Shown: one piece after another, positions 1-9,307 of the stretch
How positions within the stretch are numbered: position 1 is the stretch's first letter
How the letters are laid out: every line of letters begins with the position of its first letter
DNA from: Bacillota bacterium
Lineage (GTDB): Bacteria; Bacillota; Clostridia; Saccharofermentanales; Fastidiosipilaceae
Assembly (NCBI GenBank): GCA_030057555.1
Contig: JASGUU010000055.1
Span: 1-34,237 of the forward strand
DNA length: 34,237 nt
Direction: 5' to 3'
The notes under the pieces: model-generated
What the model saw: only the letters and a program-made list of their open reading frames with translations
What the model was told of the DNA's origin: nothing
Databases searched by the model: none
Program-made: the position numbers and the translations under genes

Positions 1-354
1 TCTTCCTGGCATGCACCCCCGCTTCCCGTCCGGGTGTGCCTCCTGCTGTTCTCTGTAGTGGCCGAAAGGAGCAGCGCATGAAGCAAAGCGCCAGGGCTGA
101 TATTCCACTGCCTGGAATCCCAGTGAATATATTGATCTACCAGTCGGGCAAAGGCGATTTCGTCCCCAATCCGGTTCGTAACCGGCATCGGGAGGGAAAG
201 TTTCTTCGGTCGGCGGCGGGCGGTTGACATGTTGGGTACACAGCACACCTCGAAATGTGTTCCTTCCATTTCCGGTGTGCGGTCCATGTCGTGGTTTCAG
301 ACATGTTGTCTAATTTCTGCAGTCTCATCTCAGGGATGCCGGATGTGTAGCAAA
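1..354. other. Intergenic region, no convincing gene
   Basis: No gene is supported here. The only candidate is a 49-codon frame at 78-227 on the plus strand, which has a good ribosome binding site (AAAGGAG, 65-71), but its composition is not protein-like and I recognise no family. A 9-base direct repeat GACATGTTG occurs at 226-234 and 300-308. The upstream gene, if any, lies outside the window. Confidence 0.5.
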
Positions 355-381
355 AGCCCCCGGTTCCGGTGACCGGGGGCT
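355..381 (-). terminator. Rho-independent terminator after the zinc-ribbon gene
   Basis: A perfect 10-bp stem (AGCCCCCGGT at 355-364, ACCGGGGGCT at 372-381) with a 7-base loop. Read on the minus strand, the stem is followed by a short T run (CTTTTGC), so it terminates transcription coming from the small gene at 449-625. On the plus strand there is no T run. Confidence 0.75.
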
Positions 382-448
382 CTGTTCGCTGTCATGGCTG
401 TAAAGGCGTGACAGGCGTGATGCGTGATTCCAAATCTGCGTTCAGAGA

Positions 449-625
449 TCAGTAGCGGCTGTTCTGGTTATTCTGCTGGCGGCGGGCGTTTTTGCGCGCT
501 CGGCGGCAGTCGGGGCAGCGAACGGGATCGTTCTCGAAGCCCTTCTCGCGGTAGAAATTCTGCTCACCTTCGGTGAACACGAACTCCGCGCCGCAGTCTC
601 TGCACTGCAGGGTTTTGTCCGGCAT
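449..625 (-). CDS. Small zinc-ribbon protein (58 aa)
   Basis: A 58-residue protein that begins MPDKTLQCRDCG and contains two CxxC pairs (C8/C11 and C37/C40), the layout of a single zinc ribbon. The C-terminus is a basic, Arg/Asn/Gln-rich tail. It resembles the short 'probable zinc-ribbon domain' proteins common in Clostridia, whose function is not established; nucleic-acid or ribosome binding is a guess from the basic tail. The ATG at 625 is supported by an AGGAGG site (635-640) nine bases upstream, and a terminator follows at 355-381, so it is probably a single-gene unit. The gene is too short for many gene finders and overlaps a longer spurious frame on the same strand. Confidence 0.8.
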   Translation of the reverse strand: MPDKTLQCRDCGAEFVFTEGEQNFYREKGFENDPVRCPDCRRARKNARRQQNNQNSRY

Positions 626-763
626 GAAGTAATACCTCCTGTTGGAATCGGATCGGTTCTGGTTCGATTGTCCGAGTTCCGCGCCAACGGAGGGCAGGCT
701 AAGACAAGTTCTGAATGACAGACATATCCGTTGCGCTGGATTGTAACACAGCGCGGGAGAGGG

Positions 764-772
764 TGGTATAAT
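764..772 (+). promoter_or_regulatory. Extended -10 promoter upstream of the 809 gene run
   Basis: TGGTATAAT at 764-772 is a consensus -10 (TATAAT, 767-772) with the TGn extension. The nearest -35-like hexamer, TTGTAA at 741-746, is 20 bases away, which is long, so the extended -10 probably carries the activity. Transcription would start near 779, about 30 bases before the TTG start codon at 809. Confidence 0.55.
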
Positions 773-808
773 CCTTTCTGCTGTGCTTGATTACTCTAGG
801 AGACGACT

Positions 809-1651
809 TTGAGCTTGGTATTTGCGATCGAAGCCCTGAAGTTTTATCGGGTTCGGGCGGAACGTTTGCTGCGCTTCCTTTTTGCCGCCGTTCTGCTGCT
901 TAATCTGCTGTTTGCCCTGCTGCCGCCCGGCAGTCAGGACTTTACGGCACTCGTCGCCTGGAGCGAGCGCCTGCTTTCGCAGCCTCTGGCGCCGGCCATC
1001 GGCGCGGCCGGCCCGCCGGCTCTCAGCGTGGGCAATCTCATCTATCTGGGCGCGAGCCTGTTCCTTTCCGGACTCAACTGGATCGCGAGCGTGGCCTATG
1101 CCAGCTGCTACTCCGCGGAACGCGAGGGTTTGAGCGCGGAACAGGGCCTGGCCCGTTTCTTCCGCCGCCTGCCGCGCATTCTGGCCCTGTTCGGACTGCT
1201 CATTGTCCCCACCATCCTGAGCTCCTTCCTGCTGCTGCTGCCGCTTTTGTTTTTGCTCCTCGCGATCGCCCTCGCTCCCATGCTGATGGTTGACGACGGC
1301 CTGAAGCTCGCTGCCGCTCTCGAGACCTCCATCGATCGGACCCGCGGCAAGCGCGGCCTCATCTTTCTCAGTTTCGCCCTCCTCGCCGTTCTGGTCTCGG
1401 GCTCGCGTTCGCTTCTGGGCGGGCTCGTTGGACGCCTGGGTGCGGCCCTGCCCGTGACGATGGCCTTCGTCACGACCCTGCAGACCCTGATGAACGGCCG
1501 CCTGCTCGGCCTTATCCACCGCTTTGCCATTGTCTATCCGATCGGCATGCCGGCCCGCAGCACGAGTCCCGAGGATGCCCTCACCGTGATCCGGAATATC
1601 ACCGGCCGCGGACCTGGTGAACGGGATGCCGATTACGATGATGATGACTGA
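809..1651 (+). CDS. Multi-pass membrane protein of unknown function
   Basis: A 280-residue hydrophobic protein with about five to six predicted membrane segments (roughly residues 20-40, 75-95, 125-160, 185-205 and 215-230) and an acidic Asp-rich C-terminus (residues 274-280). The central motif, a hydrophobic stretch, then APMLMVDDG, then an amphipathic helix ending SIDRTRGKRG, matches the pattern seen in DUF975/YciC-like membrane proteins ('PYLLVEE..ALKRSWELTKGN'), but I cannot assign a family firmly. The start is TTG at 809, chosen because TAGGAGA (797-803) sits just upstream and the extended -10 promoter is nearby. It is first in a run ending at comEA, with 16 bases to the Lrp gene. No function can be given. 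Confidence 0.7.
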   Translation: MSLVFAIEALKFYRVRAERLLRFLFAAVLLLNLLFALLPPGSQDFTALVAWSERLLSQPLAPAIGAAGPPALSVGNLIYLGASLFLSGLNWIASVAYASCYSAEREGLSAEQGLARFFRRLPRILALFGLLIVPTILSSFLLLLPLLFLLLAIALAPMLMVDDGLKLAAALETSIDRTRGKRGLIFLSFALLAVLVSGSRSLLGGLVGRLGAALPVTMAFVTTLQTLMNGRLLGLIHRFAIVYPIGMPARSTSPEDALTVIRNITGRGPGERDADYDDDD

Positions 1652-1667
1652 TAAAGGAGTTATAACG

Positions 1668-2185
1668 ATGATCGAAAACCAGAATGCCAGCCCGGAACAA
1701 GATGCCCTGCGCACCGAACTGCTCGACCTGCTGCGCCGCGAACTGCGCCCCGACACGGCCCGCCTGGCCCTGCTGCTGGGGACCCCGGAGAGCGAGGTCA
1801 AAGCCGAGCTCGAGCGCCTCGAGGCCGAAGGCATCATCTTGGGCTACGGTGCCACTGTTGACGAGACCCGTCTCAACGGGGAGACCGTCACCGGTCTCAT
1901 CGAGCTGCGCGTCCAGCCGCAGCGGGACCGTGGCTTTGACCGCATCGCCCAGCGCATTTATCGCTTCCCCCAGGTGCAGTCGTGCTATCTGATGTCAGGC
2001 GACTACGACCTCCTGATTACCGTCGAGGGGCGGACGCTGCGCGAGGTCGCCGAGTTCGTCTCGGAGCGCATCGCCTCGAGCGAGAGCGTGCTGTCGACCC
2101 GGACCCACTTCATCCTGAAGACCTATAAGGAATCGGGCCGCATACTCTTCGATTCCGACGAGGATCAGCGCGAGGTTATGGTCCT

Positions 2186-2189
<4 letters not shown>
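1668..2189 (+). CDS. Lrp/AsnC family transcriptional regulator
   Basis: A 173-residue protein with an N-terminal winged helix-turn-helix (about residues 15-65, where RLALLLGTPESEVKAELERLE is the helical region) and a C-terminal ligand-binding RAM-type domain with the typical VQSCYLMSGDYDLLITVEG segment. Lrp-family proteins are DNA-binding, usually octameric, and respond to amino acids. I chose the ATG at 1668 over the upstream in-frame ATG at 1617 because AAAGGAG (1653-1659) lies eight bases before it and the preceding gene ends at 1651. It overlaps the next gene, an aminotransferase, by four bases (ATGA). This Lrp-aminotransferase pairing recalls the B. subtilis AlaR-AlaT (YugG-YugH) pair, so it probably controls its neighbour; that is inference. 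Confidence 0.88.
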
Positions 2190-3412
<1,223 letters not shown>

Positions 3413-3453
3413 GAGGGGAGACAACGGGCAGCCTGTCAGAGAGACGAGATACG

Positions 3454-4584
3454 ATGATCGAATTTGAAGCCCTGCGCCATGAGACCGAAGCGATGGAGGA
3501 GCCGCTCGCCGATCTGCGCGAAGCCCTCCACATCCGGCAGACCGAAGATGAGGCGGACGAGCTCGAGGCCCGTTCGCAGGAACCCGGTTTCTGGGATGAC
3601 CCGCAGGAGGCGGGGAAGGTGCAGACGCGCATCGCCCATCTGCGCCGCCGCGTTACGGATTTCAGCGCTCTGGTGGAGCGCCTCGAGAATCTCGCGGTCC
3701 TGATTGAACTGGGTGACGAGGCCGAGGATGCGGATCTCCTCGCCGAGGCCGAGAGCGAGCTGGAAACGCTGAAGGCGGACTACGAGGCGCTGCGGCTCGA
3801 GACGCTGTTCATCGGCGAGCATGATGAGAACAACGCCATCGTCAGTCTCCATGCCGGTGCCGGCGGCACCGAGGCTCAGGACTGGGCCGAGATGCTCTAT
3901 CGCATGTACACGCGCTGGGCGGAAAAGCACGGCTTCACCCTGTCCGAGCTCGACTATCTGGACGGCGATGAAGCGGGGCTGAAATCGGTCTCCTTCAGCG
4001 TCAGCGGGGAACACGCCTACGGCTATCTGCGCTCGGAGGGCGGCGTGCACCGCCTGGTGCGCATTTCGCCCTTTGACTCGGCCGGGCGGCGGCACACGAG
4101 CTTTGCCTCCGTGGAGGTGATGCCCGAACTCGATGACAGCATCCAGATCGAGATACGCCCCGAAGATATCAAGATGGATGTCTACCGCGCCTCGGGGGCC
4201 GGCGGCCAGCATGTTAACAAGACCTCCTCTGCCGTGCGCCTGACACATCTGCCGACCGGTGTGGTCGTCGCCTGTCAGGCCGAGCGCAGCCAGTTTCAGA
4301 ACCGTGACAAGGCCATGGAGATGCTGAAGGCCAAGCTCTTCGCCATCGCCGAGGCGGCCCAGATGGATCGCATCGAGGACCTCAAGGGAAATCAGATGGA
4401 GATCGCCTGGGGCAGCCAGATTCGCTCCTATGTGTTCTGTCCCTACACGTTGGTTTCCGACCACCGCACCGGACACAAGGAAGGCGATGTCGATGCCGTC
4501 ATGGACGGTGAGATCGATCCCTTTATCCAGAGCTGGCTGGCGATGAAAGCCGGCACCAGACAAAATGAGGAGGCGGCCATATGA
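3454..4584 (+). CDS. prfB: Peptide chain release factor 2
   Basis: A 376-residue class I release factor. The stop-codon recognition tripeptide SPF (205-207) identifies RF2, reading UGA and UAA, and GGQ (250-252, in SGAGGQHVNKT) is the peptidyl-transferase-centre motif. Length is normal for RF2. The frame runs uninterrupted from the ATG at 3454: the region equivalent to codons 25-26 of E. coli prfB lacks the CTTTGAC shift site, so this gene does not use the autoregulatory +1 frameshift known from E. coli and B. subtilis. The ribosome binding site is weak (AGAGAGACGAGA region, 3439-3449). It overlaps purH by four bases. Confidence 0.95.
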   Translation: MIEFEALRHETEAMEEPLADLREALHIRQTEDEADELEARSQEPGFWDDPQEAGKVQTRIAHLRRRVTDFSALVERLENLAVLIELGDEAEDADLLAEAESELETLKADYEALRLETLFIGEHDENNAIVSLHAGAGGTEAQDWAEMLYRMYTRWAEKHGFTLSELDYLDGDEAGLKSVSFSVSGEHAYGYLRSEGGVHRLVRISPFDSAGRRHTSFASVEVMPELDDSIQIEIRPEDIKMDVYRASGAGGQHVNKTSSAVRLTHLPTGVVVACQAERSQFQNRDKAMEMLKAKLFAIAEAAQMDRIEDLKGNQMEIAWGSQIRSYVFCPYTLVSDHRTGHKEGDVDAVMDGEIDPFIQSWLAMKAGTRQNEEAAI

Positions 4585-6188
4585 CGGATAGACAGGAAGC
4601 AGGGGCGAGGCGCCATCCGGCCGGACTGGCCCTGCTGTCAGTATCGGACAAGCGCGGGCTCGTGGACTTCGCCCGCCGCCTGGCGGGGGCGGGCTTCGGC
4701 CTCGTATCCTCCGGCGGCACGGCTGGCGCCCTGCGCGGGGCGGGGCTCGAGGTGCGGGACGTCAGCGAGCTGACGGGTTTCCCCGAGTGCCTCGGGGGGC
4801 GGGTGAAGACGCTGCATCCCGTTATTCACGCGGGGATTCTGGCGCGCCGTGAGGTGGCCGGAGACATGGATTTTCTCGCATCCGAAGGCATAGATCCCAT
4901 CAATCTGGTGGCGGTCAATCTCTATCCCTTCGCCGCGACAGCGTCCCGGCCCGAGGCCGCTTTCGCCGACTGCATCGAGCAGATCGACATCGGCGGCCCC
5001 TCGCTGCTGCGGGCGGCTGCCAAGAATCACAGTTCCGTCCTCGTGGTCTGTAATCCGGACGACTATGACCGCGTAGCCACGGCGGTTGAGACGGATGCGG
5101 TGACGGAAGCTCTGCGGCGCGAACTCGCCGCCCGGGTCTACCGCCACACGGCCGACTACGACCGCGCCATCGCCGACTTCTTCGCCACCGATCCGCGTGC
5201 CCGCATCGGAGAGGCGGAGGCAGCTGTGGCGGAGCGGCTCTTCCCCGAACGGATGGAGCGCAGCTGGCAGCGGCGTCAGCTGCTGCGCTACGGTGAGAAT
5301 CCTCAGCAGCTGGCGGCCTGGTATGTTGATGCCGAGCCCGAGCCCGGCTCTCTGGCAGCCGCGACCCAGCTCCACGGGAAGGAACTCTCCTATAACAACA
5401 TCGCCGATGCCGACGCCGCCCTCGACATGGTACGCGCCTTTCGCTCGCCCGCCGTCGTGGCGGTCAAGCACCAGAACCCCTGCGGCATCGCCGAGCGCGA
5501 CAACATCCTGGCCGCCTGGGAGGCCTGCTACGAATCAGATCCCGTCTCGATTTTCGGCGGTATAGTCGCCCTGAACCGCCCCGTCACGGCAGAGGTGGCG
5601 AGACAGATGCATGCCATTTTCCTCGAGGTTGTTCTCGCCCCGGCCTATGAGGACGAAGCGCTTGAGATTCTGGGCCGGAAGAAGAACCTGCGTCTCCTTG
5701 TCGTCCCCGGCATTGAGAAAGCCGCCGACAGGAGTCTCCTTTTGCGCTCGGTACGCTCGGGACTGCTGCTGCAGGAGGAGGACGAGGGCCAGGAGCTGAC
5801 AGACGACTGGCGCACGGTCACACAGCTTGAGGCCGATGACAGCATCCTCGCCGACGCGCGTTTTGGCATGCAGGTGGTCCGCTTCGTCAAGTCCAACGGC
5901 ATCGTGGTCGTCCGCGACCGGGCGACGCTCGGCATAGGGCCGGGACAGACCAACCGTGTCGGGGCCGTCGAAATCGCCCTCGCCCAGGCAGGCGAGAAGG
6001 CGCAGGGAGCGGTTCTCGCCTCGGATGCGTTCTTCCCCTTTGACGACTGCGTGCGGGTGGCGGCGGCGGCCGGCATTCGTGCGATTGTCCAGCCCGGGGG
6101 CTCACTGCGTGACGAGGACTCCATCCGGGCGGCCGATGAACTGGGCCTCGTCATGCTCTTCAGCGGGCGGCGCCATTTCCGCCACTAG
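4581..6188 (+). CDS. purH: Bifunctional AICAR formyltransferase / IMP cyclohydrolase
   Basis: A 535-residue protein carrying the last two steps of de novo purine synthesis: formylation of AICAR with 10-formyl-THF, then ring closure to IMP. The N-terminal IMP cyclohydrolase domain (about 12-150) shows LLSVSDKRGL, SSGGTAGAL, GRVKTLHP and DIGGPSLLRAAAKNH. The C-terminal transformylase domain shows RYGENPQQ (236-243), LHGKELSYNN (264-273) and the catalytic KHQNPCG (296-302). Length fits the family (about 510-530). It overlaps prfB by four bases (ATGA), so it is probably cotranscribed; no other pur genes are in view. Confidence 0.96.
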   Translation: MTDRQEAGARRHPAGLALLSVSDKRGLVDFARRLAGAGFGLVSSGGTAGALRGAGLEVRDVSELTGFPECLGGRVKTLHPVIHAGILARREVAGDMDFLASEGIDPINLVAVNLYPFAATASRPEAAFADCIEQIDIGGPSLLRAAAKNHSSVLVVCNPDDYDRVATAVETDAVTEALRRELAARVYRHTADYDRAIADFFATDPRARIGEAEAAVAERLFPERMERSWQRRQLLRYGENPQQLAAWYVDAEPEPGSLAAATQLHGKELSYNNIADADAALDMVRAFRSPAVVAVKHQNPCGIAERDNILAAWEACYESDPVSIFGGIVALNRPVTAEVARQMHAIFLEVVLAPAYEDEALEILGRKKNLRLLVVPGIEKAADRSLLLRSVRSGLLLQEEDEGQELTDDWRTVTQLEADDSILADARFGMQVVRFVKSNGIVVVRDRATLGIGPGQTNRVGAVEIALAQAGEKAQGAVLASDAFFPFDDCVRVAAAAGIRAIVQPGGSLRDEDSIRAADELGLVMLFSGRRHFRH

Positions 6189-6208
6189 GCAAAGAGGGGC
6201 CACGATCC

Positions 6209-7459
6209 GTGAATGTCGGCTACTTTGGCGGGACTTTCGATCCCATGCATAACGGCCACCTCCACATGCTGGACGCGGCCACGGAAAAGTTTGCTCTCGA
6301 CCTCGTGATCGTCATGCCGGCCGGCATGCCCTACCATAAGGATCTGCTTTCGGTCAGTCCGGCCTGCTTTCGCTACATGATGTGCCGGCGTGCCCTCAGC
6401 CGCCGCCCGGAGGTGGTGCTCTCGGCGGCGGAAATACGCCGCCGCGGTCCCTCATACACCATCGACACCGTGCATGATCTCAAGCGGGATTTCCTGCCCG
6501 AAGACCGCTTCTACCTCATCTGCGGCTCCGACATACTGGATTCGATTCAGCACTGGTACCATTTCGAGGAACTGCTGGCGGAACTCATTCTCGCGGTGGC
6601 GATCCGCCCCGGCGAAAAGCGCTCCAGTCTCGAGAAACAGGCGCGGGAGCTGCGGCAGCGCTACGGGGCCGAGGTGGTTCTTTACGATACACCGATGCTG
6701 CCCGTTTCATCGACCGCGATCCGCGGGCAGCTCGAGGCGGAACCCGGACGCCCGCCGTCCGACCTGCCGCCGGGCGTGATGCGCATCATCCGCCGCTATG
6801 GACTCTACCGCGAGCCCAATCCTCTCGTCTGGCTGCAGCCGGAGACGAGGCGGCAGGTTGTCGAACTCGAATCCAAGCTCTTCGACCTCATCAGCCTGAA
6901 GCGCCTGGCGCACTCCATGAGTACCATGTTCGAGGCTGTCCGCCTCGCCCAGCGTTTCGGGGGCGATGTCAACCGGGCGGCCCTGGCGGCGCTGCTGCAT
7001 GACTTTGCCAAAGAACTCACCGTCTCCGAGATGCTTTCCCTCGCCCCCGGTTTGACATCCGAATACGGTGACAGCAATGCCACCCTTCACGGACCTGCCG
7101 CGGGCCTGCTGCTGGAGCCGGTCTTCGGCATCAGCGACCCCGCCATCGCGTCTGCGGTGACCTGGCATACCACGCTGCGCGAGGGGGCCACGCAGCTTGA
7201 CAAGATCATTTTCCTCGCCGACAAGATCGAGCCCTCGCGCACCTTCGGCGATCTGGGGCCGATCCGCGCACTGGCCGAACAGGATCTCGACGCCGCCGTG
7301 CTGGCGACGCTGGAGGGAGTGCGCCAGCATCTGATTCGTGAGAAACTGAAAATACATCCCGCGAGCCTCGCCGCCATGAGCGAGCTGATGCGTGAGAGAC
7401 CCGGAGCTGCGGACCTGTCGGCCCGCAGAAAAAAGAAAAAGAGAAAGAAGGACAGGTAG
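6209..7459 (+). CDS. nadD: Nicotinate-nucleotide adenylyltransferase fused to YqeK HD-domain phosphohydrolase
   Basis: A 416-residue two-domain protein. Residues 1-200 are NadD, which makes nicotinate adenine dinucleotide from NaMN and ATP: GGTFDPMHNGH (7-17) holds the HxGH-type nucleotidyl-transfer motif, and SSTAIR (167-172) is the second signature. Residues about 220-400 are a YqeK-type HD domain, with H235, H264-D265 (LLHDFAKEL), H294, H320 and D337 as likely metal ligands. YqeK proteins hydrolyse diadenosine tetraphosphate. The tail is strongly basic (KKKKRKK). The two genes are adjacent in many Bacillota, and fused versions are known elsewhere. The start is GTG at 6209 behind AAAGAGGGG (6191-6199). 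One base separates it from rsfS. Confidence 0.93.
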   Translation: MNVGYFGGTFDPMHNGHLHMLDAATEKFALDLVIVMPAGMPYHKDLLSVSPACFRYMMCRRALSRRPEVVLSAAEIRRRGPSYTIDTVHDLKRDFLPEDRFYLICGSDILDSIQHWYHFEELLAELILAVAIRPGEKRSSLEKQARELRQRYGAEVVLYDTPMLPVSSTAIRGQLEAEPGRPPSDLPPGVMRIIRRYGLYREPNPLVWLQPETRRQVVELESKLFDLISLKRLAHSMSTMFEAVRLAQRFGGDVNRAALAALLHDFAKELTVSEMLSLAPGLTSEYGDSNATLHGPAAGLLLEPVFGISDPAIASAVTWHTTLREGATQLDKIIFLADKIEPSRTFGDLGPIRALAEQDLDAAVLATLEGVRQHLIREKLKIHPASLAAMSELMRERPGAADLSARRKKKKRKKDR

Positions 7460-7460
7460 A

Positions 7461-7796
7461 TTGACCAGCCAGAAACTCGCAGAGACGGCGGCGGCCATAC
7501 TGGCCACACACAAGGGAATCGACATTGAGACGATTGATGTCCGTGAGCGCACGAGCCTCGCCGACTATTTCGTCATCGCGAGCGGTACCTCGCAGATTCA
7601 TGTGCGCAGCCTCGTCGACTATGTGGAGAAGGAGCTCGGCGAGGAGGGCGTTCGTCCCCGCTCTATTGAGGGTGCCGATGCGCAGCGCTGGGTTCTGCTT
7701 GACTATGGCGATGTAGTCGTCCACATCCTGCATCCCGAGGAGCGCGAGTACTACGATCTCGAGAAGCTCTGGCTGCACGGCTGGAGCCGCGGCTGA
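7461..7796 (+). CDS. rsfS: Ribosome silencing factor RsfS (Iojap family)
   Basis: A 111-residue RsfS/YbeB protein, which binds ribosomal protein uL14 and blocks subunit joining under nutrient limitation. Family hallmarks are visible: DVRERTSLADYFVIASGTS near residues 25-45, then ALDIVD-like RSLVDYVEKELGEEG and the C-terminal GDVVVHILHPEEREYYDLEKLW. I chose the TTG at 7461 over an upstream in-frame ATG at 7392 because AAGGA (7448-7452) precedes it by eight bases, the preceding gene stops at 7459, and the 111-residue length matches the family. Location right after nadD-yqeK is the usual Bacillota order (nadD-yqeK-rsfS). Confidence 0.94.
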   Translation: MTSQKLAETAAAILATHKGIDIETIDVRERTSLADYFVIASGTSQIHVRSLVDYVEKELGEEGVRPRSIEGADAQRWVLLDYGDVVVHILHPEEREYYDLEKLWLHGWSRG

Positions 7797-7877
7797 GGTC
7801 ATACAGGGACAATTCGGGGCGGATTGGAGCCGGCCCGTCAAACTGGCTGACCAGCTAGAATGAGCCTCCGAAGTTCA

Positions 7878-7900
7878 GGCGGGAGAGGAATTCTCCCGCC
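7878..7900 (+). promoter_or_regulatory. Perfect stem-loop directly before the comEA ribosome binding site
   Basis: GGCGGGAGA (7878-7886), a five-base loop GGAAT, and TCTCCCGCC (7892-7900) form a 9-bp perfect stem. It ends one base before the ribosome binding site GGAAGGAGGAG (7902-7912) of comEA. There is no T run, so a terminator is unlikely; mRNA stabilisation, processing or weak translational control is possible. Confidence 0.5.
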
Positions 7901-7917
7901 CGGAAGGAGGAGAAGGC

Positions 7918-8649
7918 ATGGCGAATTGGCGCCCGGCCAGGCGCCTGCTTCTGTTGCTACTCGGAACGGCGCTCCTGCTGCTTGTGGCCCTCGCCGGTCT
8001 GGCGGGTCTGGGCCCGCCCTTTGACGGCAGCTGGTTCTGGACTCCGGTGGCACAGGAGGAGGGGACGGCGGAGACATCCGGTACGGCGGAAGCGGCGGAG
8101 CCGTCGGCTGACAGCCGTGAGCATGCTGCCGGAGGGTCGGACACCGCTACGGAGACAACTGTCCTCATCACTGTTCACCTGACCGGGGCTGTCCGTATGC
8201 CCGGTGTCTACCGCCTGCCTGCTGGTGCGACATTGATCGACGCGGTGACGGCGGCGGGTGGCCTGACGGCGACGGCCGCCAGGGAGCATGTGAACCTCGC
8301 CGCCCTGGTCCCGGATCATGCCCTGGTGCGCATACCGAGCAGGGAGGAGGTGGATGAGAGGGAGCCGCCGCTCTACGCCGTTTCGCCGCTGCCGGCCGGC
8401 TCCGAGCCCCGCTCTGCAACGGGCGCCGATCCGGCAGCTACGGCGCAGGCCGCACCGGTCAACCTCAACACGGCGGATCAGGGCATGCTTGAAACGCTGC
8501 CGGGAGTGGGGCCGCAGATCGCGCAGGCGATTCTGCGTCAGCGTGAGGAGCTGGGCGGCTTCGCGTCGGTGGAGGATCTGCTGCTCGTACCGGGTATCGG
8601 CGAACGCCGTCTCGAGGCCCTGCGCCCACTGGTTACTGTCGCTCCCTAG
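7918..8649 (+). CDS. comEA: ComEA-family DNA-binding protein
   Basis: A 243-residue protein with one N-terminal membrane anchor (residues 9-32), an Ala/Glu/Ser-rich linker, an SLBB domain (about 82-140, with GAVRMPGVYRLPAGATLIDAV) and a C-terminal double helix-hairpin-helix (about 180-241, with VNLNTADQGMLETLPGVGP and LLLVPGIGERRLE). This order matches B. subtilis ComEA, the membrane-bound double-stranded DNA receptor of the competence uptake machinery. The ribosome binding site is very strong (GGAAGGAGGAG, 7902-7912). comEB and comEC, its usual partners, are not next to it, so a role in transformation is not shown by context. It is last in the plus-strand run. Confidence 0.88.
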   Translation: MANWRPARRLLLLLLGTALLLLVALAGLAGLGPPFDGSWFWTPVAQEEGTAETSGTAEAAEPSADSREHAAGGSDTATETTVLITVHLTGAVRMPGVYRLPAGATLIDAVTAAGGLTATAAREHVNLAALVPDHALVRIPSREEVDEREPPLYAVSPLPAGSEPRSATGADPAATAQAAPVNLNTADQGMLETLPGVGPQIAQAILRQREELGGFASVEDLLLVPGIGERRLEALRPLVTVAP

Positions 8650-8707
8650 CGGGTTTATTCACGAGAATCCGTACATGAGTCCAGATAATGAGCAGAACAG
8701 CATCATG

Positions 8708-8748
8708 TATGTGCAATAGTTCGATTGATACACGGCTGAATGCACATA
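8708..8748. repeat. 8-bp inverted repeat between convergent genes
   Basis: TATGTGCA (8708-8715) and TGCACATA (8741-8748) are perfect reverse complements separated by 25 bases. The pair lies between convergent comEA and the DUF454 gene. There is no GC-rich stem or T run, so a classic terminator is not supported; it may be a weak hairpin or chance. Confidence 0.3.
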
Positions 8749-8803
8749 AGTCCATTGACTGCTCACGGCATACTCTACCCATGGCGAAGAGCGCCGGGTT
8801 CTG

Positions 8804-9199
8804 CTAGTCCGAACGCAGCTCCGCCCGGATGGTCTTCACGCCAAAGCAGAAATAGAGAATGTGAAAGATCCAGATACAGGCGAGAACAATGCAGCCGACG
8901 ACGATGCCCCGTCGTCCCATCATGACGAAACCGATGCTCATCAGCAGGGTGACCAGAAGCATCACGCGGATCTTTGTCCGCCAGGTCATGCCGCGTCCGG
9001 CGACGTAGTCTTCCAGATGTCTTTTGTAGAGGCCGGTGCCCCGGAACCAGCGCTCAAGCCTCTTCGAGCTGCGCGCGAAACAGAAGGCTGCCAGCATCAG
9101 GAAGGGGAAGGCCGGCATCATGGGGAGAACGGCTCCGATCGCGCCGAGAAGCAGGCCGACGAGACCGAGCAGTACATAGAGTGTTTTTCGCAGTTTCAT
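8804..9199 (-). CDS. DUF454 (YbaN-like) inner-membrane protein
   Basis: A 131-residue membrane protein of the DUF454/YbaN family. Visible features are an N-terminal pair of hydrophobic segments (about 5-40) containing GAVLPMMPAFPFLMLAAFCFARSS, close to the family signature (LPTTPFLLLAAFCFARSS), then a basic loop, and two C-terminal membrane segments (about 78-120). Function is unknown for the family. The ATG at 9199 is preferred over an upstream in-frame ATG because GGAGG sits a few bases upstream, giving family-like length. It follows the ABC exporter genes on the same strand after about 108 bases and may be cotranscribed with them. Confidence 0.85.
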   Translation of the reverse strand: MKLRKTLYVLLGLVGLLLGAIGAVLPMMPAFPFLMLAAFCFARSSKRLERWFRGTGLYKRHLEDYVAGRGMTWRTKIRVMLLVTLLMSIGFVMMGRRGIVVGCIVLACIWIFHILYFCFGVKTIRAELRSD

Positions 9200-9307
9200 G
9201 TCTTTGCCTCCGTATTCTCCTGTCTTTGTATCCATGTCCACAGCTGATGAATGACGAGCCCCGTGCGACGGGTCTTTGTCCATGTTTCAGCCTGCTTTCC
9301 GGACGCA

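Noticed and set aside
36-227. Small plus-strand ORF with a good ribosome binding site before an internal ATG at 78
   Set aside because: No family, no coding-like composition, no terminator or promoter; mentioned only as a possibility.
791-1837. 348-codon minus-strand frame opposite the membrane protein gene
   Set aside because: Low-complexity Gln/Arg/Glu-rich translation typical of the antisense of a GC-rich gene; the plus strand has a promoter, ribosome binding site and coherent protein.
9260-9272. Short hairpin CCCGT-GCG-ACGGG between the exporter and DUF454 genes as a terminator
   Set aside because: Only a 5-bp stem and no T run on the minus strand, the direction of transcription.
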